This document shows positions 1 through 7,424 of a stretch of DNA of 43,963 nt, piece after piece. The translations under genes were made by a program, and so were the position numbers. The DNA lies in contig JAZUBA010000068.1 of the NCBI GenBank assembly GCA_045638265.1, positions 1-43,963 on the forward strand, read 5' to 3'. The DNA comes from RGIG4140 sp045638265. Lineage in GTDB: Bacteria; Pseudomonadota; Alphaproteobacteria; CAAHEQ01; UBA3637. The first letter of the stretch is position 1; the number at the start of each line of letters is the position of its first letter. Below the pieces are notes generated by a model, which saw only the letters and a program-made list of their open reading frames with translations, ran no database searches and was not told the DNA's origin.

Positions 1-577
1 AGGCACAATCACTCTTTTCATAGCAATATGTCGTTTCATCTCCGTTTTTGTCGGTCGGTTTTTTCCCTCCTTGTTCTCCGTTTAAACTTTCCAATGTCGC
101 TAAAAACCGCATTCCTGCAGTTTCGCCATATTCTTCACAAACACTTACATCTCCGTTGTATATAACCCCAGCATCCGAATCTGTATCATTCGGAACAATC
201 CGTATCATTTTTACAAGCGCATCATTTAGACCCTCGTTCATAACCTGCTTACAAACGCCATTCGGCACATTTTCTACATCCACACTAAACGTGATATTAT
301 TTGGATTCGGAACAATATCTATCGGAAACCCTGTTTGCGTCATTTCCGGCCATTCACTAAACTCTACCGGAAACGGTTTGTCCTGATACGTATGCCATAT
401 ATCTTGCACGCGCATATTGACTTCATGGACGATATCATTTGCACGATGTTTATCCATCGCATATTTATATCCTTGAATACCTCCAAATGACAACATCCCG
501 ATAATGGCTAAAACGCCCAATATTTCAACCATTGAACGTCCATATTCTAATTGTTTTAAATAGTTCCGATATTTCAT
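1..577 (-). CDS. Type IV pilin-like protein, 3' end outside window
   Basis: The reading frame opens at the ATG at 577-575 and runs off the left edge with 192 residues and no stop. It starts MKYRNYLKQLEYGRSMVEIL and has a class III prepilin leader: a short basic leader, Gly13 before the likely cleavage point, Glu at mature position 5, then a hydrophobic helix (about residues 16-33, ILGVLAIIGM). The rest is a soluble domain with Cys residues near positions 132, 152, 187 and 191 that could form disulfides. Known for the family: leader cleavage by a PilD-type peptidase, then assembly into a pilus or pseudopilus. A Shine-Dalgarno-like AAAGGA lies about 8 bases upstream. The first 28 codons match the partial gene at 43878 at 81 of 84 bases, so the two are paralogs. 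Its promoter cassette (630-773) points away from it as read here. The exact role (pilus subunit, minor pilin or secretion pseudopilin) cannot be decided. Confidence 0.85.
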   Translation of the reverse strand, partial: MKYRNYLKQLEYGRSMVEILGVLAIIGMLSFGGIQGYKYAMDKHRANDIVHEVNMRVQDIWHTYQDKPFPVEFSEWPEMTQTGFPIDIVPNPNNITFSVDVENVPNGVCKQVMNEGLNDALVKMIRIVPNDTDSDAGVIYNGDVSVCEEYGETAGMRFLATLESLNGEQGGKKPTDKNGDETTYCYEKSDCA

Positions 578-629
578 TGTTTTTTCCTTTTTTTGTAATG
601 AAATCAATCTTTCACCATTATAATTAAAG

Positions 630-646
630 GTACGTTTAATTGCAAC
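630..646 (+). repeat. Inverted repeat arm, gene-proximal, left cassette
   Basis: The arm reads GTACGTTTAATTGCAAC. It pairs with the arm at 757-773 at 16 of 17 bases and is identical to the arm at 43681-43697. It is a likely recombination half-site. Confidence 0.88.
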
Positions 647-707
647 ATTTTTTTTCACTTTTTTGAATTTTTTTTGATTTTTGTGTTTTTTTAAGTATTG
701 GCAGACT

Positions 708-713
708 TATAAT
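708..713 (+). promoter_or_regulatory. -10 element inside left cassette, facing away from pilin gene
   Basis: TATAAT lies downstream of a run of T-tracts. No good -35 hexamer sits 16-18 bases upstream, so the promoter may rely on the AT-rich upstream tract or on an activator. Transcription would run toward 842-877, where a hairpin terminator would stop it before it reads antisense through the gene at 895. Confidence 0.5.
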
Positions 714-756
714 GTTTTCCTCATTTTCTCACATTGAACCGCTTATATGCAAAATC

Positions 757-773
757 GTTGCAAATAAACGTAC
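757..773 (-). repeat. Inverted repeat arm, gene-distal, left cassette
   Basis: The + strand reads GTTGCAAATAAACGTAC. One base differs from the perfect complement of the other arm (A instead of T at the eighth base). Just outside it the sequence continues as the palindrome AAACGTACGTTT (766-777), which also borders the distal arm of the right cassette. Confidence 0.88.
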
Positions 774-841
774 GTTTTTGCATCATGTCAGTTTGTTTTT
801 TTTAGATGATTTTTTTTATTGTTCTTAATTAAATAACTTAT

Positions 842-877
842 AAAAAAAACCAATGAAAAGACGCCATTGGTTTTTTT
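842..877 (-). terminator. Intrinsic terminator, probably bidirectional
   Basis: The stem is AAACCAATG (847-855) with CATTGGTTT (865-873) around a 9-base loop. It is flanked by A-runs on one side and T-runs on the other, so it can act on both strands. It ends the minus-strand operon finishing at 895 and would also block transcription coming from the flipped pilin promoter. Confidence 0.85.
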
Positions 878-894
878 ATTTGTTGATGATTTTT

Positions 895-1674
895 TTATTT
901 TTCTTCTGATTTGACTTCTCTATTGCGGAAATAATCATTTGATTTCATTGTAACATCAAGTAAATCACCTAAATGTAAATCCTTGTTAAATAAAGCAAAA
1001 GCATTTACATCTTTTGGAAAACATTTACCACCATAACCAAATTTACCATCCGGACCAGGAACATGTGTATGTGTCGGACTTAAATAGCCACTTAATAAAA
1101 ATCCATTCCGAACACGATTATATTCTGCCCCCATTTTGGTACATAATTCATGTACACCATTGAAATAAGTAACAGCTAAAGCACCGAAAACATTATGTGC
1201 ATATTTGCAAATTTCGGCTTCAACGTTTGTCATATAGATTTTGTTTTTAATTTTAAAAACTTCATCTAATAATTCACGTTCACCCGTAATAACTATGTCT
1301 TGATTGCAAAAGTCAGCATAAGCCGTTCTTTCTGTTAAAAATTCTGGCATAAAGTAAATCGGTCGATTAAATTCAGCTGTTAACATATCAGCAGTACCAG
1401 GCAATAATGTTGTCCGAATAAAAATCGGTTTTCCTGCCGGTAATGTTTTTAAAATAGAACGTAATAATGTTAAATCTTGAGTTCCATCTAATTCTGTTGG
1501 TACATGAATACCAATAAAAAATACATGACAATCTGTTAAATCATCATTAATGCCTTTAGGCGGGTCTGAAATGGCTTTTTGGCATTTTGTAAATTCTGTT
1601 AACCAGTTAGCAAAAGCCATACCTATAACGCCGTAGCCGATAATACCAATTTTAATTTGATCTTGCGTTAACAT
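895..1674 (-). CDS. Short UDP-glucose/GDP-mannose dehydrogenase-like protein
   Basis: At 259 residues this has the NAD-binding and central domains of the nucleotide-sugar dehydrogenase family but not the C-terminal sugar-nucleotide domain (family members are usually about 400-450 residues). Visible are a Rossmann glycine motif GYGVIG (13-18), the Lys157/Asn161 region of the family active site (CKYAHN), and the catalytic cysteine in FGYGGKCFPKD (Cys218). The family oxidises UDP-glucose or a similar sugar nucleotide to the uronic acid in two NAD-dependent steps. A clear AAAGGA precedes the ATG, and a terminator follows the stop, so this looks like a complete short gene and not a frameshifted remnant. 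It is the last gene of an operon with a glycosyltransferase, which suggests surface sugar synthesis. Whether it is active without the third domain is unknown. Confidence 0.8.
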   Translation of the reverse strand: MLTQDQIKIGIIGYGVIGMAFANWLTEFTKCQKAISDPPKGINDDLTDCHVFFIGIHVPTELDGTQDLTLLRSILKTLPAGKPIFIRTTLLPGTADMLTAEFNRPIYFMPEFLTERTAYADFCNQDIVITGERELLDEVFKIKNKIYMTNVEAEICKYAHNVFGALAVTYFNGVHELCTKMGAEYNRVRNGFLLSGYLSPTHTHVPGPDGKFGYGGKCFPKDVNAFALFNKDLHLGDLLDVTMKSNDYFRNREVKSEEK

Positions 1675-1693
1675 ACTTTATCCTTTCACAAAT

Positions 1694-2134
1694 TTATTTG
1701 TCTATCTGTGGTGCTTCAACTGTTATAACTGTTTCTTCCGGCATAGTGGTTTGTACTGTATCTTCTGATACGCTCGATGTAACAACATCTTCCGGTATAA
1801 CAAATGTACCACCTGCCGGTGTCGTTTTGATGATTTGTACAACTTCTTGTAACATATCTGTCAAATAAGGAATATTCATAGAAATCAGGGCTGATAAAAT
1901 TTTAAACAATATAGCAATCACAAGAGTTGCACCTACCGTTAAACCAACACCACGAGAAATACCTGCCAATAAATTAACCCATATAATGCGACCGGGTTTG
2001 TTCATTGTTTCAATATAATCTGCCAATCTGATTTTTTCAAAATGACAAGCAATCTTTTCTAATTGAGAATTGTATTGAACTTTCGTTCTGTCTTGCTTTT
2101 TCTTCTTATTTTTCTTTGTTGTAATCAAGTTCAT
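1694..2134 (-). CDS. DUF5665-like small membrane protein
   Basis: This 146-residue protein has a Lys-rich N-terminus (residues 7-18), a soluble stretch, then a hydrophobic region (about 50-95) containing NLLAGISRGVG and VGATLVIAILFKIL, which resembles the DUF5665 family as I remember it. The C-terminal 40 residues are rich in Thr, Val, Glu and Pro with imperfect repeats of the type PEDVV, SEDTV, PEETV and look disordered. It overlaps the end of the glycosyltransferase gene by 29 bases, indicating translational coupling, and lies 19 bases before the dehydrogenase gene. No biochemical function can be assigned. The location suggests a membrane-associated accessory of the same surface-sugar operon, which is inference only. 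Confidence 0.65.
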   Translation of the reverse strand: MNLITTKKNKKKKQDRTKVQYNSQLEKIACHFEKIRLADYIETMNKPGRIIWVNLLAGISRGVGLTVGATLVIAILFKILSALISMNIPYLTDMLQEVVQIIKTTPAGGTFVIPEDVVTSSVSEDTVQTTMPEETVITVEAPQIDK

Positions 2135-3269
2135 TTCCTAAAATCTCATTATACATAGCAATAGTTCTGTCACACATTTTTTGAATAGAGAAGTTTGTGC
2201 GAACGGATTCAGTTGCTTTTTGACCGATTTTTGTTTTTTCTTCTTCTGTCATTTCCATTATTTTATCTAACATAGCTGATAAAATTTTCGAATCACCCAC
2301 CGGTGTTAAAAAGCCGGTTTGGTTGTTTAAAATTAATTCGCAAGCACCACCGTGATTGGAAGCAACAACAATTTTTCCCATGGCTTGTGCTTCCGCAATA
2401 CTACGGCCAAACGATTCAGGTACAAGTGTTGGTTGAACATAGATATCGGTTAAAGCATAAACCAAAGGCATTTTATCACCAGATACGGCAAATTTTTTGA
2501 AAGAAACACTTTGTGGCAATTCGGCTAATTTAGCGTTTAATTCTGCTTCATAATCACCTTTGGGATTGCCACCAACAAACAACAATGTTACATTTTGATT
2601 TTTCATTTGTTTAATAGCATCTAAAACAACTGAGTGACCTTTAATGCGAGATAATCTGCCAGCTAATGTAATAATGGGTTTATCTGTTGGAATATCATAC
2701 TCTTTTGCAAATTCTTCTAATTGACTTTTTGTGATTTTAGTAGCATCAAATTTATTAATATCTGCTCCTCTGGGAATCAGACGAATTTTTTGATCGGCAA
2801 TATTATATTCTTTCATTAAGTGTTGATGAATAAAAGAAGATACGGCAACAACCAATTTACCTTGTGTCATAACACGATTATACGGTTTTTTTAAACTTTC
2901 GGGTTTTGTACCATATAATCCATGAAATGTAACAACAAACGGTAAATGTATACGGTTGCAAGCCCATTTAACGGACCAAGCCGGAGCTCGGGAACGTACA
3001 TGGACTAATCCGACATTTTTGTCTTTAAATATTTTTGCCAAACGATAAGAGTTTAACCACATTTTTATCGGATTTTTTGTTTTTACCGGTAATGCAATGT
3101 GCTCCACACCGATGTTTGTTAATTCTTCAACCATTTTGCCACCTGAAGAAATCACATAATTTGTGATTCCTCTTTTTTGCAATGCTTCGGCAATTTCTAT
3201 GGTGCCACGTTCAACACCACCTTGTTGTAATGCAGGTAAAACCTGTACAATTGCTCTTTTTTTAGTCAT
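2106..3269 (-). CDS. Glycosyltransferase family 4, LPS or surface-sugar type
   Basis: This 387-residue protein has the GT-B fold layout of family 4. The N-terminal half holds an acceptor domain with LQQGGVERGTIEIAEAL (about 14-30). The C-terminal half holds the nucleotide-sugar domain with AGRLSRIKGH and a late E-x7-E region in PESFGRSIAEAQAMGKIVV. Family members are retaining enzymes that transfer a sugar from a nucleotide donor to lipid A core, O-antigen or capsule intermediates in the cytoplasm. A strong AAGGAG precedes the ATG. It follows a lipoprotein gene by 14 bases and overlaps the next gene, so it sits mid-operon with a sugar-nucleotide dehydrogenase. Donor and acceptor are not predictable. 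Confidence 0.9.
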   Translation of the reverse strand: MTKKRAIVQVLPALQQGGVERGTIEIAEALQKRGITNYVISSGGKMVEELTNIGVEHIALPVKTKNPIKMWLNSYRLAKIFKDKNVGLVHVRSRAPAWSVKWACNRIHLPFVVTFHGLYGTKPESLKKPYNRVMTQGKLVVAVSSFIHQHLMKEYNIADQKIRLIPRGADINKFDATKITKSQLEEFAKEYDIPTDKPIITLAGRLSRIKGHSVVLDAIKQMKNQNVTLLFVGGNPKGDYEAELNAKLAELPQSVSFKKFAVSGDKMPLVYALTDIYVQPTLVPESFGRSIAEAQAMGKIVVASNHGGACELILNNQTGFLTPVGDSKILSAMLDKIMEMTEEEKTKIGQKATESVRTNFSIQKMCDRTIAMYNEILGNELDYNKEK

Positions 3270-3283
3270 AAAAACTCCTTGAA

Positions 3284-3694
3284 TTATTGGAAAAATACCT
3301 GATTATCCACTTTAACAGGACGACGTTGTGTATAATTACGTTCCATCATGCATTCTTCGTAATCATCATAAGAGATGGACCAATCACCGGCAACCGAGTT
3401 AACATGAACCGGTTGAGCTCCCGGAAACGGTACAAATTGAGCCCAAACACCATGATCAGAATCGTTATCAAAACGTAATTCTAACTGTTTTGGCGCACCC
3501 CATCCCCAAGGCATACCAGGCCATTCATACGGCCACATATCTGCTATGGCTAGACATTCGTTGTGGTCTCTGGCAAACCAAACAGCTCCGGTATTTGGTC
3601 TTTCCCAATAATACATATGTTGACCTTCACCAGCACAACCACTCATTAAGATTAAACTTAACCCGACTATACATTGTTTAAAGATTTTTTTCAT
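3284..3694 (-). CDS. Small Trp-rich lipoprotein, unknown function
   Basis: I place the start at the ATG at 3694-3692 because it has CGGAG 7 bases upstream and gives a proper lipoprotein signal: MKKIFK, a hydrophobic stretch, then LMSGC with the lipid-accepting Cys at residue 20. A longer frame upstream to 3784 lacks these features and crosses the likely promoter. The mature part (about 117 residues) is rich in Trp, Pro and Tyr (for example WPYEWPGMPWGWG), with Cys52 and Cys122 (numbered from this start) that might pair. I do not recognise the family. It is the first gene of the operon leading to the glycosyltransferase. Confidence 0.7.
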   Translation of the reverse strand: MKKIFKQCIVGLSLILMSGCAGEGQHMYYWERPNTGAVWFARDHNECLAIADMWPYEWPGMPWGWGAPKQLELRFDNDSDHGVWAQFVPFPGAQPVHVNSVAGDWSISYDDYEECMMERNYTQRRPVKVDNQVFFQ

Positions 3695-3731
3695 CAGATA
3701 CTCCGTAATAATGTGGACATTTCTGATGTGC

Positions 3732-3761
3732 ATTATATCAGGATTTGAAACAGAAAGTAAA
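3732..3761 (-). promoter_or_regulatory. Promoter of lipoprotein-glycosyltransferase operon
   Basis: On the minus strand TTTACT (3761-3756) and TATAAT (3737-3732) are separated by 18 bases, a good -10 with a moderate -35. The predicted start lies about 30 bases before the ATG at 3694. Confidence 0.55.
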
Positions 3762-3790
3762 GCAGAAAGTGCATTTAACACCAAAAAATA

Positions 3791-3822
3791 TGCAAATAAA
3801 AATTGTTTATGGTCAAAACAAT
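3791..3822 (-). terminator. Terminator of the cdsA-to-GST envelope operon
   Basis: The stem ATTGTTT (3802-3808) pairs with AAACAAT (3816-3822). On the minus strand it is followed by TTTTTATTT. It lies 13 bases after the stop of the GST-like gene. Confidence 0.65.
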
Positions 3823-3834
3823 AGAGGTTTTTAA

Positions 3835-4512
3835 TTAAAAATCTAAATCGGCATAATTTTCTGACGGCATAATTCCGCTTAATTTATCGTTTAATAAAGA
3901 GTTAAAAGACGGTCTGGATTTTAGTTTTGCATACCATAATTTAGCATCAGGATATAATTCCCAATTTATTTCTCCCAAATAGTCTAAAATAGAGATATGT
4001 GCTGCAATTCCTAAATCTGCCATAGATAAATTACGTCCCCCTAAATAACTGCGTCGAGCAGCTAACCAGTCAATGTATTTCATATATCGTTTTAAATTTT
4101 CACGACCCACATGAATTAAAGACGATTCGGTAACGCCGGTTCGTTTAATAGCTTTAAACACACGTTCACCTACGAGCGGTTTAAAAACATCATTATAAAA
4201 AGATGTATCAAATAAATTTGTTAATCGGCGGATTTCTGCCCGTCCACGAGGTGTTTCACCTAATAAAGAAGGTAATGTTTTGATTTCATTAATATATTCA
4301 CAAATAGCAACATGGTCTGTTAAAACATGACCATCAGGCTCAATTAAAACAGGTACATCTCCTAATGGATTAATTTTGAGGAAATCTTCCCGTCGTTCCC
4401 AATAGGATTCAAAAATCATTCCGTAAGGTAATCCCTTTTCAAACAACAGTAAACGAACTTTGCGTGAAAACGGACATAATGTATAATGATATAAGATTCT
4501 GCGTTCAGCCAT
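3835..4512 (-). CDS. Glutathione S-transferase-like protein (possibly FzlA-like)
   Basis: The 225-residue protein has a thioredoxin-like N-terminal domain beginning ILYHYTLCPFSRKVRLLLFEK (split here as ILYHYTLCPF and SRKVRLLLFEK), with the Pro-Val-Leu turn (DVPVLIEPDG) near residue 53, and an all-helical C-terminal domain with LSMADLGIAAHISILDYL. It ends in a conserved-looking tail, NYADLDF. It overlaps lpxB by 8 bases and closes the envelope operon. GST-fold proteins may use glutathione or may have lost catalysis. An alphaproteobacterial member, FzlA, is an FtsZ-binding division protein, and the tail and placement make that possible, but I cannot confirm it by alignment. Confidence 0.8.
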   Translation of the reverse strand: MAERRILYHYTLCPFSRKVRLLLFEKGLPYGMIFESYWERREDFLKINPLGDVPVLIEPDGHVLTDHVAICEYINEIKTLPSLLGETPRGRAEIRRLTNLFDTSFYNDVFKPLVGERVFKAIKRTGVTESSLIHVGRENLKRYMKYIDWLAARRSYLGGRNLSMADLGIAAHISILDYLGEINWELYPDAKLWYAKLKSRPSFNSLLNDKLSGIMPSENYADLDF

Positions 4513-5659
4513 TTTTATTCACCATTTTTTGAAGATAATCTGCAATTTTTTGAGAGGGTGTTAAATCATCATCAATACCGAGTTGATTTAAACTAAAATG
4601 AGTGTCCTGTTTTTTACCGTTAAGCAAAGAAAGTGTTTCTTTTACAATATTATCAACCGTACAGTTTTCTTGCAATAATTCAGAAATAATTTCTTTGTCT
4701 GCCAATAAATTAATTAAGTTCACATATTTAATTTTCAAGAGTCGTTTTGCCAAATAACCCGTTAATGGAGAAACCTTATAAGCAATTAAATGAGGTACTT
4801 TTGCTAAGGCTAATTCTAAACTAACCGTTCCGGAGGCAGCTATAGCTACATTTGAAGCAGCAAATGCATCATATCGTTCCTTTTCTCCTTGAACAATAAT
4901 GTGTGGAACATTCCAATCGGTAAAATAATTCTTTAATTTGTCGGCAACAGTTGAAACAGTTGGTAAAACAACATATAAATCGGAAATTTGGTTGTTGATT
5001 TCCTCAACGGAAGTTTTAAATATCGGCAAAAGATATTTAATTTCATTTTTCCGACTGCCAGGTAAAACGCAAAGAACTTTTGCTGTTTCAGGAATGTTAT
5101 ATTTTTGACGAAAATGGTTGCCGTTTCCTTTATCCGCACCGCCTTCAATAACGGGATGCCCGACAAAATCAGCTTTTAAACCGTGAGGTGTAAAATAGTC
5201 TGGTTCATAAGGTAACAAGCAAAATAGTCTGTCAACATAACGTCCCAATGTTTTTGCACGCCCCTTTTTCCAAGCCCATACTTGAGGTGCAACACAATGA
5301 ACATGCGGAATGGTTATACCTTCTTTAATTAAGCGTTGGTGAACTCTGATTGAAAAACTAAAACTGTCAATCGTCATAATAATATCAGGTTTGATTTTTT
5401 GAATATCATCAATAATTTCTTGTAAATGTTTAAGAATTTTAGGAATACTCGGTAATACTTCAACAAAACCCATAACAGCCAAATCTTTTATATCAAACAG
5501 ACTTGTTAAGCCTTCTTGTTCCATTGTTTCACCACCGACGCCATAAAAAGAGGTTTCATTTTTAGATTGTTCTTTAAAGGCACGCATCACACGAGCACCT
5601 AATAAATCTCCGGAAGGTTCGCCTGCAATTAAATAAATTTTCATTGTTTGTCGGGTCAT
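4505..5659 (-). CDS. lpxB: Lipid-A-disaccharide synthase
   Basis: LpxB condenses UDP-2,3-diacylglucosamine with 2,3-diacylglucosamine 1-phosphate (lipid X) to give the lipid A disaccharide at the inner membrane face. The 384-residue length is normal for the family. Visible are the N-terminal KIYLIAGEPSGDLLGARVM, HVHCVAPQVWAWKKGRAK in the middle (about 125-142), CVLPGSRKNEIK (about 198-209) and the late ASGTVSLELAL (about 278-288). The ATG at 5659 forms a four-base ATGA overlap with lpxI and has AAAGGG upstream. An internal ATG at 5644 would start exactly at the conserved KIYLIAGEPSG, so the first five residues are optional. It sits directly after lpxI, its substrate-supplying gene. Confidence 0.95.
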   Translation of the reverse strand: MTRQTMKIYLIAGEPSGDLLGARVMRAFKEQSKNETSFYGVGGETMEQEGLTSLFDIKDLAVMGFVEVLPSIPKILKHLQEIIDDIQKIKPDIIMTIDSFSFSIRVHQRLIKEGITIPHVHCVAPQVWAWKKGRAKTLGRYVDRLFCLLPYEPDYFTPHGLKADFVGHPVIEGGADKGNGNHFRQKYNIPETAKVLCVLPGSRKNEIKYLLPIFKTSVEEINNQISDLYVVLPTVSTVADKLKNYFTDWNVPHIIVQGEKERYDAFAASNVAIAASGTVSLELALAKVPHLIAYKVSPLTGYLAKRLLKIKYVNLINLLADKEIISELLQENCTVDNIVKETLSLLNGKKQDTHFSLNQLGIDDDLTPSQKIADYLQKMVNKNG

Positions 5660-6597
5660 TTTTTTGTACCCTTTCGTTTTTGTTTTTTCTGTGGTTTTTG
5701 AGCGTTTTCTTTTCCGCTTAAAACATCAAGTTGTTTTCTTAATATTGGCGGTATTAATTCATCAGATTGAATCCCGATAATAAAAATCTTTAATGAGTCG
5801 GCTTTTGAAATTACGTCTTCAATGTTAGGAATTAAAACTTGTCCTGCTTCAACGGCAATACCTTTCAATCCGGCATCAAAAACGGATTGGACTGTATTAA
5901 CGCCAATTGTCGGTAAATCAACTCGTTGTTCTTGTGTCGGTTTAGATGTTTTGACAAGAACACCACCTTTACCTTTGCGTTTTAAGTTTTTTGTTCGCTC
6001 AATCAGTGCTTTTGTTCCCTCTATACCTTCAACGGATAACACAAGTCCTTGTTGAACAATAACAGCTTGACCAACATCAGCCAAACCAAGTAGCTTTGCT
6101 GTATAACATCCTCTTGAAATATCTTCTATGTCTAAAATGTCAGGTTTAGTTATTGTTAAATTACCAAGAGGTGCTAATAAATTAGGTAAATAGTCCTGAA
6201 TCCCATGAACACGCAAACCCAATCGTTCAATTTCGTGTATAATGGAGCGTAATAAACCGTCATCTCCCTTTTTTTTCAATCCAATTCGTAAAGCCAGTTG
6301 CCAACCACGCAAATCGGGAAAAATTTCTACCAATGATGGGCGACGAACAGAGCCAATCATTACAATATCGGAAATAGATTCATTTTTAAATAAACGTAGC
6401 GCTTTACCAACAGCACCTAAACGAATCCAGTTTATTGGAACATCGTTAGGTAATAACTTCGGTTCGGCATGGTTTTTAAGTGCTAACACAATAAAAGGAC
6501 GATTTTTTTTGCGACAATCATCAATTAATAATGCCGGTAAAACACCACCTCCGGCAATGATTGCTAATTTGTTTTTCGTTGTCCGTTCTTTTTTCAT
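5656..6597 (-). CDS. lpxI: UDP-2,3-diacylglucosamine pyrophosphatase LpxI
   Basis: LpxI hydrolyses UDP-2,3-diacylglucosamine to lipid X and UMP. It replaces LpxH in many alphaproteobacteria. Support comes from the N-terminal KLAIIAGGGVLPALL (9-23), GAVGKALRLFK, IVMIGSVRRPSL (about 97-108), GDDGLLRSI (about 130-138) and the C-terminal LPTIGVNTVQSVFDAGLKG, typical of the DUF1009/LpxI family. At 313 residues it is slightly longer than usual because of a Lys-rich tail ending KRKGTKK. The start codon has only a weak ribosome-binding site. It lies between lpxA and lpxB in the standard order. Confidence 0.94.
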   Translation of the reverse strand: MKKERTTKNKLAIIAGGGVLPALLIDDCRKKNRPFIVLALKNHAEPKLLPNDVPINWIRLGAVGKALRLFKNESISDIVMIGSVRRPSLVEIFPDLRGWQLALRIGLKKKGDDGLLRSIIHEIERLGLRVHGIQDYLPNLLAPLGNLTITKPDILDIEDISRGCYTAKLLGLADVGQAVIVQQGLVLSVEGIEGTKALIERTKNLKRKGKGGVLVKTSKPTQEQRVDLPTIGVNTVQSVFDAGLKGIAVEAGQVLIPNIEDVISKADSLKIFIIGIQSDELIPPILRKQLDVLSGKENAQKPQKKQKRKGTKK

Positions 6598-6613
6598 GTG
6601 TCAGCACTTTATT

Positions 6614-7414
6614 TTATTCAGCTTGCATAATATTATTTTTTGATGGATTTTGAACAAAATCAAGCAACTTTGTTACATACGGATTTTGAGTTAACAATTC
6701 ATCTTGGGATAAATTCTCAATACGTTGAGCAAAGGTTAAATCACTTTCTTTGTTAAATAAAAGTTTGTAAGCCTTTTGCAATTCAAAAATCACACTTTTT
6801 TCAACACCTGACCGTTGTAAGCCGATTAAATTTAATCCGCCTAAACCACCACGGATACCACTCATAACAATACCGTATGGAATAACATCTCGAGAAATAC
6901 CGCACATGCCACCAATCATGGCTCCTTCACCGATGCGTGTAAATTGCAAAACAGCTGACAAACCGCCGATAATAGCTCTATCACCAACATGAACGTGTCC
7001 TGCAAGTGTTGCATTGTTACTCATAACAATATCATCACCTAACACACAATCATGTGCAATATGACTGGCAACCAAAAATAAATTGCGATTACCAATACGT
7101 GTTATTTTTTGATCCACTTCTGAACCGACATGAGCTGTTACATGTTCTCTGAACGTATTATCATCCCCAATAATTAATTCAGCATCAGGAGCATTAGACC
7201 GTTTGTGTTGCGCAATCAAACCGATTGCAGCAAATGGATAAACCGTATTTCTTTTGCCCATTGTTGTATAACCATCAACAACAGCGTGTGAGATTAAACG
7301 AGAACCTGAACCGATTTTAACATTTGGTCCAACTGTACAAAATGGACCGATTTCAACATCATCTGCCAATTCTGCTTTAGGATCAACGATTGCTGTTGGG
7401 TGAATTTTAAGCAT
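6614..7414 (-). CDS. lpxA: UDP-N-acetylglucosamine acyltransferase
   Basis: LpxA transfers a 3-hydroxyacyl chain from acyl carrier protein to UDP-GlcNAc, the first step of lipid A synthesis. The 266-residue protein is a left-handed beta-helix with hexapeptide repeats from residue 1 to about 190, then a helical C-terminal part. The likely catalytic His lies in SHIAHDCVLGDD, matching the HIAHDC motif of the family. I chose the ATG at 7414, which has AAGGAGGG just upstream and yields the standard MLKIHPTAIVDP start. The upstream ATG at 7450 would add 12 unrelated residues and overlap fabZ. It is 10 bases after fabZ. Confidence 0.96.
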   Translation of the reverse strand: MLKIHPTAIVDPKAELADDVEIGPFCTVGPNVKIGSGSRLISHAVVDGYTTMGKRNTVYPFAAIGLIAQHKRSNAPDAELIIGDDNTFREHVTAHVGSEVDQKITRIGNRNLFLVASHIAHDCVLGDDIVMSNNATLAGHVHVGDRAIIGGLSAVLQFTRIGEGAMIGGMCGISRDVIPYGIVMSGIRGGLGGLNLIGLQRSGVEKSVIFELQKAYKLLFNKESDLTFAQRIENLSQDELLTQNPYVTKLLDFVQNPSKNNIMQAE

Positions 7415-7424
7415 GATACCCTCC

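Larger units (their letters stand above)
630..773. promoter_or_regulatory. Invertible promoter cassette, left copy (OFF orientation)
   Basis: A 110-base core (647-756) is bounded by 17-base inverted repeats at 630-646 and 757-773. The core matches the core at 43698-43807 at 109 of 110 bases on the same (+) strand, although the pilin gene here is on the opposite strand from the one there. The sequence between the proximal arm and the ATG, and the bases just outside the distal arm (ATGCAAAAACGTACG read toward the gene), keep gene orientation in both copies. So only the core is flipped. The core has a T-rich half and a perfect TATAAT at 708-713 on the + strand, pointing away from the pilin gene. 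Inference: a phase-variable promoter in the OFF state. This cassette and its flanks fill the 317-base gap between the pilin gene and the next gene at 895. Confidence 0.85.

Noticed and set aside
48..386. Open frame of 112 codons on the plus strand
   Set aside because: It is antisense to the pilin-like gene, which has a leader, ribosome-binding site and a near-identical paralog.
647..756. Sigma-54 promoter in the cassette core (TTGGCAG)
   Set aside because: The TTGGCAG before the TATAAT lacks the matching TTGC element at the right distance.
630..773. Cassette as a miniature transposon (MITE)
   Set aside because: The flanks outside the arms are homologous in both copies and no target duplication is seen; only the orientation of the core differs, which fits inversion and not insertion.
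895..1674. Dehydrogenase as a frameshifted pseudogene
   Set aside because: There is no further homologous sequence downstream; a terminator follows directly and the operon layout is intact.
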